Source of the DNA: Hyphomicrobiales bacterium
GTDB lineage: Bacteria; Pseudomonadota; Alphaproteobacteria; Rhizobiales; Xanthobacteraceae
Direction: 5' to 3'
DNA: 64,000 nucleotides
Assembly (NCBI GenBank): GCA_003169835.1
Contig: PNAI01000016.1
Span: 124,001-188,000 of the forward strand
Shown: one piece after another, positions 9,865 through 17,772 of the stretch
How the letters are laid out: each line of letters begins with the position of its first letter
Numbering within the stretch: the stretch's first letter is position 1
The notes under the pieces: model-generated
What the model saw: only the letters and a program-made list of their open reading frames with translations
What the model was told of the DNA's origin: nothing
The model's database searches: none
Made by a program: the position numbers and the translations under genes

Positions 9865-9888
9865 GGGTCTGAGGCTTGGCCCGGAGTG

Positions 9889-10317
9889 CTGTCCAAAATA
9901 GTGCGCGCTGCCTATGTAGCGCTTTTCAAGATCAATCTTGAAGCAGCTTCACCAGGACAATTTCTTGAGTTGTTTCGATCCACCTATCCGGGGACGGAAG
10001 ATGTGTCGAGAAAATCCCAAACGTTTTTTCTAAATGCTGCCCGCGAGGCGGGGATCAAAATTAGTCCCTACATTATGAAGAATAAGAAGCCCCGCACCAC
10101 TCCCAACAAGAAGCGCGCGCCGAAAGCCGACAAGCAGGTGCATCGGACTGGTAACAATGACGGTGGCGGAAGGATTGGACACATTGAGCATGATCCTCCC
10201 ACGTCAAAGCTTCCATCGGAAATACTGCTTGGTCTTTTCGACCCTTCAAACATGGAGAAGACTGAGCAGGATGCTATTTGGACCCTGATCAAGCACTACA
10301 AGGGGAAGGGTAAATAA
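9889..10317 (+). pseudogene. DUF5343-like protein, 5'-truncated
   Basis: The forward frame from about 9889 reads VRAAYVALFKINLEAASPGQ, then a segment ending AAREAGIKISPY. This is the C-terminal pattern of DUF5343 proteins, followed by a basic linker and a short C-terminal tail. The frame stays open upstream to 9574, but there it is antisense to transposase and not homologous. The N-terminal half is therefore missing. A hairpin follows the stop. The function of the family is unknown. Confidence 0.6.
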
Positions 10318-10331
10318 TGCCCATGAAGTTT

Positions 10332-10356
10332 GGGCCAGAGCTTGCAGCTCTGGCCC
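10332..10356 (+). terminator. Hairpin after the DUF5343-like gene
   Basis: Perfect 11-bp stem (10332-10342 with 10346-10356) and a 3-nt loop, 14 bases after the stop. The T-rich stretch after it is weak. Bases 10357-10552 show no further gene. Confidence 0.55.
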
Positions 10357-10552
10357 TCACATTTAACGGCGGCTGATGACCGCTACCTCAAGACCGGTGT
10401 GCGCCGGGGAAAGGCAGGTGTTCAGTGCGTAAAGACCGCACGTTAAAACGTAAGCGGTTGCTGTGTCGTCGGGAGTAATCGACCAGGCGACGCAGCGCCG
10501 CCATTTCTTATAGCATATGGATAGAATCGCGTCCAATTTACAGGGTTAATTC

Positions 10553-10855
10553 ATGGTTGAGGTGGATACCGATCAATTAAAGAAGGCTGTCGAAGTTCAG
10601 CATGGCTGCAAGGCTACGGTATTCCAATCTGTGCCGATCAAAGATTCATTCGGCGGCAAGACGGTCTGGGAAGGTGTCGTCTATGTTTTCAGCCTGATTG
10701 GTCACCCTACAGCCAAGCGTGCCTATGCTTGGTCCGCGCCGATAGAAGAAAGCGATAAGCGGAGATTCTTTGCCGTGCTGCATCAGGCGCCGATTACGTC
10801 GCCGGTGGAGGCGGTAAGGGCGGCAATTGTCGCTGAGAAGCGAGCGACACAATGA
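10553..10855 (+). CDS. Hypothetical protein, element passenger
   Basis: 100 residues, soluble, no signal peptide and no recognised family. The composition is mixed alpha/beta (VWEGVVYVFSL, then RAYAWSAPIEESDKRRFFAVL). Its stop overlaps the next ATG (ATGA at 10852-10855), so the two genes form a coupled pair within the mobile element. Confidence 0.6.
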   Translation: MVEVDTDQLKKAVEVQHGCKATVFQSVPIKDSFGGKTVWEGVVYVFSLIGHPTAKRAYAWSAPIEESDKRRFFAVLHQAPITSPVEAVRAAIVAEKRATQ

Positions 10856-11079
10856 AAAGGAAATGGAGCCTTTGGCGAGCTGCGCTCTACGGGCTGATAC
10901 TTGCTGTGATCGCATTCGCCATAAGCAACCTAGCTGATGGTGGCAAAGACTTGTCCGTCTGGTTACACAGCCGTCCCGATCTAATGATGAGTTATTTCAG
11001 CGAGCGGCTACTGTTTGCCCCAACGCTTTTTATCGTGATTGCCTTCATTCGAAACCGTTTCGTGAAAAAGTCTAGGTGA
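10852..11079 (+). CDS. Small membrane protein, element passenger
   Basis: 75 residues with two hydrophobic segments (about residues 8-27 and 48-66). It is translated from an ATG overlapping the stop of the preceding gene. It ends seven bases before the right terminal repeat. No family is recognised; pairing with the upstream soluble protein suggests a joint function. Confidence 0.6.
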   Translation: MKRKWSLWRAALYGLILAVIAFAISNLADGGKDLSVWLHSRPDLMMSYFSERLLFAPTLFIVIAFIRNRFVKKSR

Positions 11080-11086
11080 TAATTCC

Positions 11087-11104
11087 TCAAATTAGGACAC
11101 TACC
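11087..11104 (-). repeat. Right terminal inverted repeat of the element
   Basis: TCAAATTAGGACACTACC, the exact reverse complement of 9259-9276. Confidence 0.9.
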
Positions 11105-11112
11105 GCCGTCCC
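11105..11112. repeat. Right copy of the 8-bp target-site duplication
   Basis: GCCGTCCC, identical to 9251-9258. Beyond it, 11113-11336 holds no convincing gene and probably carries the promoter of the methyltransferase gene. Confidence 0.85.
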
Positions 11113-11336
11113 ACGGCTGCGCATGCCTGCATAGCGTTCGCGGTTGGGCAGGAAAGCAACGCGGCTCATGGACGACACAGACTGTGCACGTCGATCGTGC
11201 CGCAGGGGCTGCCCATTGCTGTCATCAGCAAAGGAATCCGAGGCTCCTCGCGGCCGTTTACGATAGGCTGCCGGTGGGGGTGATTTTCCCGATCAAGCTG
11301 GTAGATTGTCCTTATGGGATCGCTATTTGACCGAGG

Positions 11337-12422
11337 TTGCGGGTTGACGATGTTGCGTCGGAGGGCCGCTTGAAAGTTGAAAGCGTGCGAGCGCCCAAGG
11401 CGCCGGCCGATCCCGTTTCACTGCATAAAAAAATGATGCAGCTTATGAGCAGCCTGTGGGTGACCCGGGCTGTGGGAACGTTTGCCCGTCTTGGCTTCGC
11501 CGACGCAATGGAAAAAGGCGTCGACCAGCCGGCGGCGCTTGCCGCGGCCCATGGTCTCGATGCTGGGCGGGTCTATCGGTTGCTGCGTGCGCTGACGACG
11601 GCCGGTATCGTTACCGAGAATGCCGGACGCCGATTTACGCTCACGCCGCTCGGTCGCCTGCTGGGTTCGAGCTCGCCGCATTCGATGCGCACCGCGGCGA
11701 TCCTGCTCACCGAATACCACGCCGATATCTGGGGCAAGCTGGACGGCGCGCTTGCAGGCGGCACGGCGTTCGAGGCGCTCAAAGGGCAGCCGTTGTTCGA
11801 TTGGCTTGGGAAAAATCCGGACGAAGGGGCGCGCTTCCAGCGCATGATGCTCGAAGTGCACGGACCGGAGACGCCGGCGATCGTCGGGGCGTATGATTTC
11901 TCCCGCCATCAACACATCATCGACATCGGCGGCGGCAATGGCTCGCTGCTGTCCGCAATTCTCGCGGCGTTCCCGGGCCAGCGCGCCACTTTGTTCGATT
12001 TGCCGGAAGGGATCGCGGCGGCGAAGCGCGGGGACGGTGGTTCGCTGCCGAATGTGACGCTTGCCTCAGGCGATGTGTTCAACGCCGTGCCCGAAGGGGG
12101 CGACCTCTATCTGGTTCGCCATCTGCTGCACGATTATGCCGACGAAGAGGCCGTGCAGATCCTGCGCAATATTCGCCGCGCCATGCGGCCGGACGCGCGT
12201 GTGCTGGTGCTGGAGAAATCGGTCCCCGTCGACGATACGCCCGGTCCGGGCCGTTGGCTTGATCTGCATGTGATGCTGTTGACCGGAGGCGCGGAACGTA
12301 CGCTTGAGGAATATTCCGCACTGTTCGCGCGCGCGGATTTGCGATTTGCGCGATGTTTACCGACCGCGCATCCGGCGATCGAAGTGATCGAAGCGGTTGC
12401 CGCCGACGCGCGCCGCAGTTGA
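11337..12422 (+). CDS. Class I SAM-dependent O-methyltransferase, COMT/hydroxyneurosporene type
   Basis: 361 residues. An N-terminal winged-helix dimerisation domain (about 34-110) precedes a Rossmann methyltransferase domain with the SAM loop DIGGGNGS (about 196-203). The family's catalytic histidine is present in RHLLHDYADE (H265). Such enzymes methylate hydroxyl groups of aromatic or carotenoid-like substrates. The TTG start at 11337 is the longest option; an ATG at residue 33 would also keep the domains. The acyl-CoA ligase gene follows by 78 bp. Confidence 0.82.
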   Translation: MRVDDVASEGRLKVESVRAPKAPADPVSLHKKMMQLMSSLWVTRAVGTFARLGFADAMEKGVDQPAALAAAHGLDAGRVYRLLRALTTAGIVTENAGRRFTLTPLGRLLGSSSPHSMRTAAILLTEYHADIWGKLDGALAGGTAFEALKGQPLFDWLGKNPDEGARFQRMMLEVHGPETPAIVGAYDFSRHQHIIDIGGGNGSLLSAILAAFPGQRATLFDLPEGIAAAKRGDGGSLPNVTLASGDVFNAVPEGGDLYLVRHLLHDYADEEAVQILRNIRRAMRPDARVLVLEKSVPVDDTPGPGRWLDLHVMLLTGGAERTLEEYSALFARADLRFARCLPTAHPAIEVIEAVAADARRS

Positions 12423-12500
12423 GCATCGGAATTGTGCGCACGACATGATACTTTTTGATGTGCTGCAGTCTCTACCGAACGCCGTAATAGGCCGCGCGCA

Positions 12501-14039
12501 ATGAACGTCGTTGAGTATTGTCTGCTGCATGGGCTCAAAGCCGCCGGGGCTGCACATCCGGCGCTGGTTTCGGCCGAAGAATCTTTGAGCTATGGTGCGC
12601 TCACCGCGCGGGTGGCCAAATATGCGGCTGCGCTGCGCGAGAACGGCGTTCGGCCGGGCGATCGCGTGGCGATGGTGATGCTCGATACACCGGACATTGT
12701 GGCGCTGCATCAGGCAGCCATGGCGACGGGGGCGATTGCGGCGGCGCTCTCGAACCGCGCCAGCGTCGAAGAGCTGTCGCAAATTCTGGCCGTCGTGCGA
12801 CCGTTCACGCTCGTGGCCGATGACGAATTCGCTGAAACAGCCGCTGCTGCAATCGCTGCGGCGTCGCCGGACACCAAGCTGTTGTCGCGCCAGAGCGAAC
12901 TGCGCGCCTGGAAGGTCCGGTCCGAGACCGAACTCGTCGTCACGCAGTGTGAGCCGAGCGATCCGGCTTTCTGGGTGATGACTTCGGGCACCACGGGCAT
13001 GCCGAAGGCGGTGGAACATCGGCACGAAAATGTGGGCATCAGCGGCGAGTATTATGAGCAGATTCTCGATGCGACACCGGCGGATCGACTGTTTGCGACC
13101 TCGCGCTTTCATTTTGCCTATGCGATCGGAAACATGTTTGCCGCGCTGCGGCTCGGGGCGACCAATGTGCTGTATGAGCAGTGGGCCACGGTTGCAGGCA
13201 TTGCTGCGACCGTCGAAAAATTTTCGCCGACCATCCTGCTGAGTGTGCCGGCACTTTATCACAAGCTGCTGGATGCAGGATTGCCGGCGACGCCGGCTTT
13301 CCGCGCGCTGCGGCATTATGTGTCCGCGGGCGAACGGCTGCCGCCGAAGATTTGGACGGATTGGGAAGCGGCGAGCGGGCTGCCGATCCTCGACGGGTTA
13401 GGCTGCTCGGAGCTGGTCTATATGGTGATCGGCAATTCTCCCGGCATACGGCGGCCCGGCTCGTCGGGGCTTGCGATGCCGAGCGTCGAGCTTCGCATCG
13501 TCGATGAAAACGATGTTGCCGTGGATACGCCCGGAACAGCCGGGCGGCTTGAAGTGCGCATGCCCTCGGTTTGCGTCGGCTATCGTACAACTGACAGTAA
13601 GCTAGGCGAGCCGCCGCAGCGTCCGGCGGAGCGCTTCAAGTCCGGCGGATGGTTTGCCACCGGCGATGAATACGTCAGAGACGCGGACGGTTTCTTCCAT
13701 CACCGCGGGCGCACGGGTGACATGTTGCGCGTCTCAGGGATCTGGGTTTCCCCGTCCGAGATCGAGGACCCGCTCGCGGGCATTTCCGGGATCACGGAGA
13801 CTGCGGCTGTGCTGGGTGAGAACGCCATCGGGCTTGCCGAAATAGCTCTGTTCATCGTGCTTGCGCCGGGCGGCGACGGCAAAACAGCGGTGGCGGCTGC
13901 GCGTGAAAAATTGTCACAGGTTCTGCCGCACTACAAGCTGCCGCGCAGGTTCGAGATCGTTACCGACCTTCCACGCACCGCCACGGGCAAGGTCCAGAGA
14001 CACAAGTTGCGCGAGCGCTTGCGCGGCGACCATAGTTGA
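12501..14039 (+). CDS. Acyl/aryl-CoA ligase, benzoate-CoA ligase type
   Basis: 512-residue AMP-forming ligase. It has the phosphate loop TSGTTGMPKA (about 161-170), an ANL core, and the C-terminal catalytic lysine in TATGKVQRHKLRE (K497). The length and the HFAYAIGNMF region fit the benzoate-CoA ligase branch, which activates aromatic acids with ATP and CoA. The substrate cannot be fixed from sequence. It probably shares a transcript with the upstream methyltransferase. Confidence 0.87.
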   Translation: MNVVEYCLLHGLKAAGAAHPALVSAEESLSYGALTARVAKYAAALRENGVRPGDRVAMVMLDTPDIVALHQAAMATGAIAAALSNRASVEELSQILAVVRPFTLVADDEFAETAAAAIAAASPDTKLLSRQSELRAWKVRSETELVVTQCEPSDPAFWVMTSGTTGMPKAVEHRHENVGISGEYYEQILDATPADRLFATSRFHFAYAIGNMFAALRLGATNVLYEQWATVAGIAATVEKFSPTILLSVPALYHKLLDAGLPATPAFRALRHYVSAGERLPPKIWTDWEAASGLPILDGLGCSELVYMVIGNSPGIRRPGSSGLAMPSVELRIVDENDVAVDTPGTAGRLEVRMPSVCVGYRTTDSKLGEPPQRPAERFKSGGWFATGDEYVRDADGFFHHRGRTGDMLRVSGIWVSPSEIEDPLAGISGITETAAVLGENAIGLAEIALFIVLAPGGDGKTAVAAAREKLSQVLPHYKLPRRFEIVTDLPRTATGKVQRHKLRERLRGDHS

Positions 14040-14051
14040 TGCCACCTCTTG

Positions 14052-14129
14052 CTAGTGTGGTGGTTCAGAAGTTTCCTTCATCCTCGTTGCGAGTCCGTCA
14101 AGGGAGTTTCTGAACCAAAACCACACTAG
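14052..14129. repeat. CTAG-bounded palindromic element 1 (78 bp, MITE-like)
   Basis: Begins and ends with CTAG. The arms TGTGGTGGTTCAGAA (14056-14070) and TTCTGAACCAAAACCACA (14108-14125) are complementary apart from a 3-base difference, around an approximately 37-base centre. It could form a hairpin or be a miniature transposable element with CTAG as target site. Confidence 0.7.
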
Positions 14130-14141
14130 AATCGTATATTG

Positions 14142-14217
14142 CTAGTGTCCCTTCGAATCCGAAGTTCGCTAACACGGGTGCTGTGAATTCAAGCGAACTT
14201 CGGATTCGGGACACTCG
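14142..14217. repeat. CTAG-bounded palindromic element 2 (76 bp, MITE-like)
   Basis: Begins with CTAG and ends with CTCG. The arms at 14146-14170 and 14192-14213 are complementary (core GAATCCGAAGTTCGCT) apart from a 3-base insertion in the left arm. It is nearly the same size as the neighbouring element, 12 bases away. Confidence 0.72.
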
Positions 14218-14241
14218 TGATGTGACAACGGGGACCACACC

Positions 14242-15471
14242 TTGATCCGGCGGCGGCATGTCTTTTACGTCGAGGGCTACGATCCGCAAGGCGCGGAGGG
14301 CTACTACGACATTTTCAAGCGGTCGTGGACACGATTCCTAAAAATCTGGCCGCTGCAGGCGAAGCTCGGCGCGCTGGAGATCGATTCGGAATTTTTCGCG
14401 CATTGGGAGATCGATGCATCCGCGCCGAATTGGCAGGTGCATACGCGATACGAATTCCTCCGGCAGGAGCAGTTCATCCGCGCCAATATGGCGGAGCCGA
14501 TGCCGCGGCAAGTTCGCCGCGCGCTGTGGTGGACCATCGATTATCTGTTTAGCGGCGCGATGTTTCGCGTGTTTCGGGCCTCGTGGCGGTATGGGCTTGC
14601 GCTGGTGCACTTTCAGATACTGATGCTCTACTGGATTTCGCTGTCCGCGGCCGGCGGGGCGTTCGTGGGATTTGTGCTCACGCATTTTTTTGGCGTGCCG
14701 GTCTACTTGAGCGCGGTGGCGGGCGCCGCCGCCGTCATCGTGTGCTTCAAGCTGCTGCGGCCGCTCGCCGATCGCTGGTTTGTAGTTCAGATCAACAACC
14801 ATTGGCCATACTTGAGCGAATATGCGCGCGGCGAGCCGTCTTGCTTCGAGCCGGCCATCAATGCTTGCGCCGAGCGGCTGGTAGCGATCGCGCGGGCCAA
14901 TGCGGTGGATGAGATTCTCGTGATCGGTCACAGCGGCGGCGGCGTGACCGCACCGGCGGTGGTGGCGCGCGCGCTCGAGCTCGATCCCGATGTCGGTCGG
15001 CATGGACCGGCTGTGATCTTGATGACGCTCGGGTCGATCATGCCGGGCGCAGGGGTTCATCCCAAGGCCAAGAAGTTGCGCGCCATCATCGAACGGATCG
15101 CCGTCGAGCCGTCATTGCTGTGGATCGATGCACAGTCGAACAAAGATATTTTGAACTTCGATAATTTCGACCCGGTTGCGGGCATCGGCATCGATGCCGG
15201 TCCGCGCCGCTGCAACCCGCTGACCTGGCAGGTGCGATTTCGCGACATGTTGTCGGAGAAGTTCTATCGCAGCCTGAGTTGGCACTTCTTCCGCCTGCAC
15301 TATCAATTCATCATGGCGAACGACACGCGTGCGCCCTACGATTATTTCATGCTGGTGTGCGGACCGATCACGTCCTCGGAATGGGCGAAGCGCCAGCGCG
15401 AACTGCTTAACGAATTCGCGGAAGATGCGAGCTACGAAAAAGCGCGCGGCACGTCGCAGGCTTCGAGCTAG
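14242..15471 (+). CDS. Membrane-anchored alpha/beta-hydrolase-like protein, function unknown
   Basis: 409 residues. A soluble N-terminal part is followed by two adjacent transmembrane helices (about 118-147 and 150-172). A C-terminal domain then carries a nucleophile elbow GHSGGG (229-234, Ser231), as in lipases and esterases. The TTG start at 14242 is the only early option; the short upstream space is occupied by palindromic repeats. Candidate acid and histidine residues cannot be assigned with confidence. It is a conserved-looking protein of unknown substrate, possibly lipid-active at the inner membrane. Confidence 0.7.
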   Translation: MIRRRHVFYVEGYDPQGAEGYYDIFKRSWTRFLKIWPLQAKLGALEIDSEFFAHWEIDASAPNWQVHTRYEFLRQEQFIRANMAEPMPRQVRRALWWTIDYLFSGAMFRVFRASWRYGLALVHFQILMLYWISLSAAGGAFVGFVLTHFFGVPVYLSAVAGAAAVIVCFKLLRPLADRWFVVQINNHWPYLSEYARGEPSCFEPAINACAERLVAIARANAVDEILVIGHSGGGVTAPAVVARALELDPDVGRHGPAVILMTLGSIMPGAGVHPKAKKLRAIIERIAVEPSLLWIDAQSNKDILNFDNFDPVAGIGIDAGPRRCNPLTWQVRFRDMLSEKFYRSLSWHFFRLHYQFIMANDTRAPYDYFMLVCGPITSSEWAKRQRELLNEFAEDASYEKARGTSQASS

Positions 15472-15472
15472 A

Positions 15473-16264
15473 TCACATGTTCGATTGCGACTGTTTGCGC
15501 GCGCCGGCACTCAAGAATTTGAGCACGAGCGCGCGCGGCAATAGGCGCGGCAGAAAAGTCGCGATTTTGTTTTCGGCGCCAGGCACCACCAGGCGCTGTC
15601 CACGCATGAGACCGTTGTAGCCATCGCGCGCAACTCGTTCGGCCGAGCGTGCAAGAAAGCGCGGGAAATAACTTTCTGGAATTCCGGCACGCGCCTGGAA
15701 TTCGGTAACGACCGGCCCAGGGCAGAGCGCGGTGACACGCACGCCTTGCGGCGCGAGCTCTTGGTGGAGCGCCTCGCTGAACGAGAGCACGTAGGCCTTG
15801 GTGGCGTGATAGACCGCCATTCCGGGGCCGGGCAGGAAGCTTGCGACCGACGCCACGTTGAGAATACCGCCGCGCTGGCGCGTGAGGCTGTCGACAAAGC
15901 GCAGCGACAAATCCGTGAGTACGCGGACATTGAGGTCGATCATGGCGAGCTGTTCGCCACGGTCGAGCTCGGCCGCGCGACCCAGTAGGCCGAAGCCGGC
16001 ATTGTTGACCACATACTGCGGTTCGAGATCGCGGCCGCGCATTTCATCGTCGATGCGGGTCGAAGCGTCGGCGCGCGCCAGATCGATCGCCAGGATGTGC
16101 GGCCGTTTGTGGCCCGCGCTTTCGATCGAGTCCGCCAGCGTGGTGAGTTGCAGCGCGCGCCGCGCCAGCAGCGCGACCTCATGACCTTTTGCGGCGAACA
16201 CGCGGGCGAGAGCTGCGCCGATGCCGGCGGATGCGCCGGTGACCAGGGTCACGGGGCGCGGCAT
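15473..16264 (-). CDS. Short-chain dehydrogenase/reductase (SDR)
   Basis: 263 residues. Cofactor motif TGASAGIG near the N-terminus, the NNAGFG segment, and catalytic YHATK. The start at 16264 (MPRPVTLV) is chosen because upstream codons are not SDR-like. The family oxidises alcohols or reduces ketones with NAD(P)H. The thioesterase gene lies 5 bp upstream on the same strand, so the two form an operon. The substrate is unknown. Confidence 0.85.
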   Translation of the reverse strand: MPRPVTLVTGASAGIGAALARVFAAKGHEVALLARRALQLTTLADSIESAGHKRPHILAIDLARADASTRIDDEMRGRDLEPQYVVNNAGFGLLGRAAELDRGEQLAMIDLNVRVLTDLSLRFVDSLTRQRGGILNVASVASFLPGPGMAVYHATKAYVLSFSEALHQELAPQGVRVTALCPGPVVTEFQARAGIPESYFPRFLARSAERVARDGYNGLMRGQRLVVPGAENKIATFLPRLLPRALVLKFLSAGARKQSQSNM

Positions 16265-16269
16265 CGCAG

Positions 16270-16740
16270 CTACCTCCCGCCCAATCGCGCGACAACTTCG
16301 TCCGGTATCGGATGAGCCTTGATGCTTTTGGAGTCGGCGGTCTGCCGGCGAACCCAGACGCGCGTCTCCGATCCTTCGACCGCGAGTTCGCCGTCCTTGC
16401 TCAGGCGATGTTGGATCTTGAAGCTTGAGCGGCCCAGTTCGATAACGGTCGATTCGACAATGACATCGTCGCCAAAAGTGGTGGGGTGCAGGAATCGTGC
16501 GCCCGTCTCGACGCACGGATAGCCGCTGAAGTCGTACTTGATCAAAAACTGGCGTTTGTTCATGCTGAGCGCCTGCTCAAGCATGCTCGTCGTGCAGCGG
16601 TCGAAAATTTCGAAGTAGCGCGGGTAATAGATGATGCCGGCCGGGTCGCAGTCGCCCCAGTGGATACGTTCAGCTCGCTTGACGGTGAGTTTCGTCACGC
16701 CTCTTGAAGCCCCTGACCCTTTATCCCTCGTCGGTCGCAT
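16270..16740 (-). CDS. 4-hydroxybenzoyl-CoA thioesterase-family protein
   Basis: 156 residues, single hotdog fold. The signature HWGDCDPAGIIYYPRYFE carries the conserved aspartate of 4HBT/YbgC thioesterases, which hydrolyse acyl- or aryl-CoA. The ATG at 16740 is preferred to the TTG at 16749. It is coupled to the SDR gene and divergent from catI, so it may release acids from CoA in aromatic catabolism. Confidence 0.85.
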   Translation of the reverse strand: MRPTRDKGSGASRGVTKLTVKRAERIHWGDCDPAGIIYYPRYFEIFDRCTTSMLEQALSMNKRQFLIKYDFSGYPCVETGARFLHPTTFGDDVIVESTVIELGRSSFKIQHRLSKDGELAVEGSETRVWVRRQTADSKSIKAHPIPDEVVARLGGR

Positions 16741-16905
16741 GTCTGCCAAGGCCGGTCAACCAAGGCTGGTCAACCGATTGGATCGGTGCGCGCTCCGGCC
16801 AGTTGGCAGGCTTGCCGTCGGTCTTTCCCGCATCGCCGGAATTTGACCCTGCGGGCAATGGCTCGTAAATATGCGCCACCCTCGTCCAACCCCGAACGCC
16901 TTGGC

Positions 16906-17766
16906 ATGTCGCGTTTTTTATCCCTCGCGGAGGCTGTGGAATTGACCGTTCGCGACGGTGACGCGGTCGCGATGGAGGGGTTCACCCATCTAATCCCGCA
17001 TGCCGCCGCGCACGAGGTCATCCGCCAGCGCCGCAAGCGTCTCACGCTGATCCGGATGACGCCGGACCTGGTCTACGACCAACTGGTTGGCATGGGCTGC
17101 GCGGAGAAAATGATTTTCTCCTGGACCGGCAATCCGGGAGTTGGATCGCTGCACCGGGTGCGCGACGCGATTGAGAACGGCTGGCCGCAGCCTCTGGCTT
17201 TTGAAGAGCATTCCCATTCCGCCATGGCCAATGCCTACGAGGCGGGTGCATCCGGGCTGCCGTGCGCGATCTTCCGCGGCTATGTCGGCGTCGATCTGCC
17301 GAAGGTCAATCCGAACATCAAACGCGTCACATGCCCGTTCACCGGTGAGCAGCTTGCGGCGATCCCCGCGATCCGGCCGGATGTGGCGATCATCCATGCG
17401 CAGAGGGCCGATCGGGCGGGCAACGTGATGATCGAAGGCATTCTCGGCGTGCAGAAGGAAGCGGTGCTGGCCGCCAAGCGCTCCATCGTTACGGTGGAGG
17501 AGATTGTGGAAGATTTCGGCCCGCGCAGTCCCAATGCGGTGATCTTGCCGGCGTGGACGGTCGGCGCGATCGCGCATGTGTCGGGCGGGGCGTATCCGTC
17601 ATATGCGTTCGGGTATTACAAGCGTGACAATGCCTATTACAAGGTGTGGGATACGATCTCGCGCGAACGCGAAAGTTTCCTGGCGTGGATGAAGACCAAC
17701 GTGATCGATGAAGGGCCGGGAGTGTTCGCTATGCATGCGCGCAAGAATGCGCTCGCGGCGGAGTGA
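16906..17766 (+). CDS. catI: 3-oxoadipate CoA-transferase subunit A, CatI type
   Basis: 286 residues from the ATG at 16906; an ATG at 16858 would add 16 residues. The sequence follows CatI of Pseudomonas knackmussii closely from memory: EGFTHLIPHAAAHE, RMTPDLVYD and GNPGVGSLHRVRDA. This is the glutaconate-type class I CoA-transferase branch that moves CoA from succinyl-CoA to 3-oxoadipate. The beta subunit and the matching thiolase follow at once, so the three genes form the last steps of the beta-ketoadipate pathway. A related CoA-transferase with another acid as substrate cannot be excluded. Confidence 0.82.
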   Translation: MSRFLSLAEAVELTVRDGDAVAMEGFTHLIPHAAAHEVIRQRRKRLTLIRMTPDLVYDQLVGMGCAEKMIFSWTGNPGVGSLHRVRDAIENGWPQPLAFEEHSHSAMANAYEAGASGLPCAIFRGYVGVDLPKVNPNIKRVTCPFTGEQLAAIPAIRPDVAIIHAQRADRAGNVMIEGILGVQKEAVLAAKRSIVTVEEIVEDFGPRSPNAVILPAWTVGAIAHVSGGAYPSYAFGYYKRDNAYYKVWDTISRERESFLAWMKTNVIDEGPGVFAMHARKNALAAE

Positions 17767-17772
17767 AATTTG

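Larger units (their letters stand above)
9259..11104. mobile_element. 1.85-kb passenger-carrying insertion element, IS1-like, probably non-autonomous
   Basis: The element starts with GGTAGTGTCCTAATTTGA (9259-9276) and ends with its exact complement (11087-11104). It is flanked by identical 8-bp direct repeats, which is direct evidence of transposition. Inside, left to right: a 66-residue membrane protein (reverse), a 5'-truncated IS1-like transposase (reverse), a 5'-truncated DUF5343-like gene (forward), a terminator, a 100-residue protein and a 75-residue membrane protein (both forward). IS1-family elements make 8-9 bp duplications, which fits the transposase remnant. IS1595-type elements, which often carry passengers, are the alternative. 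With the transposase cut, movement would need help in trans. Confidence 0.88.

Noticed and set aside
9574-9888. First 105 codons of the forward open frame leading into the DUF5343-like region
   Set aside because: They are antisense to the recognisable transposase remnant and show no family pattern.
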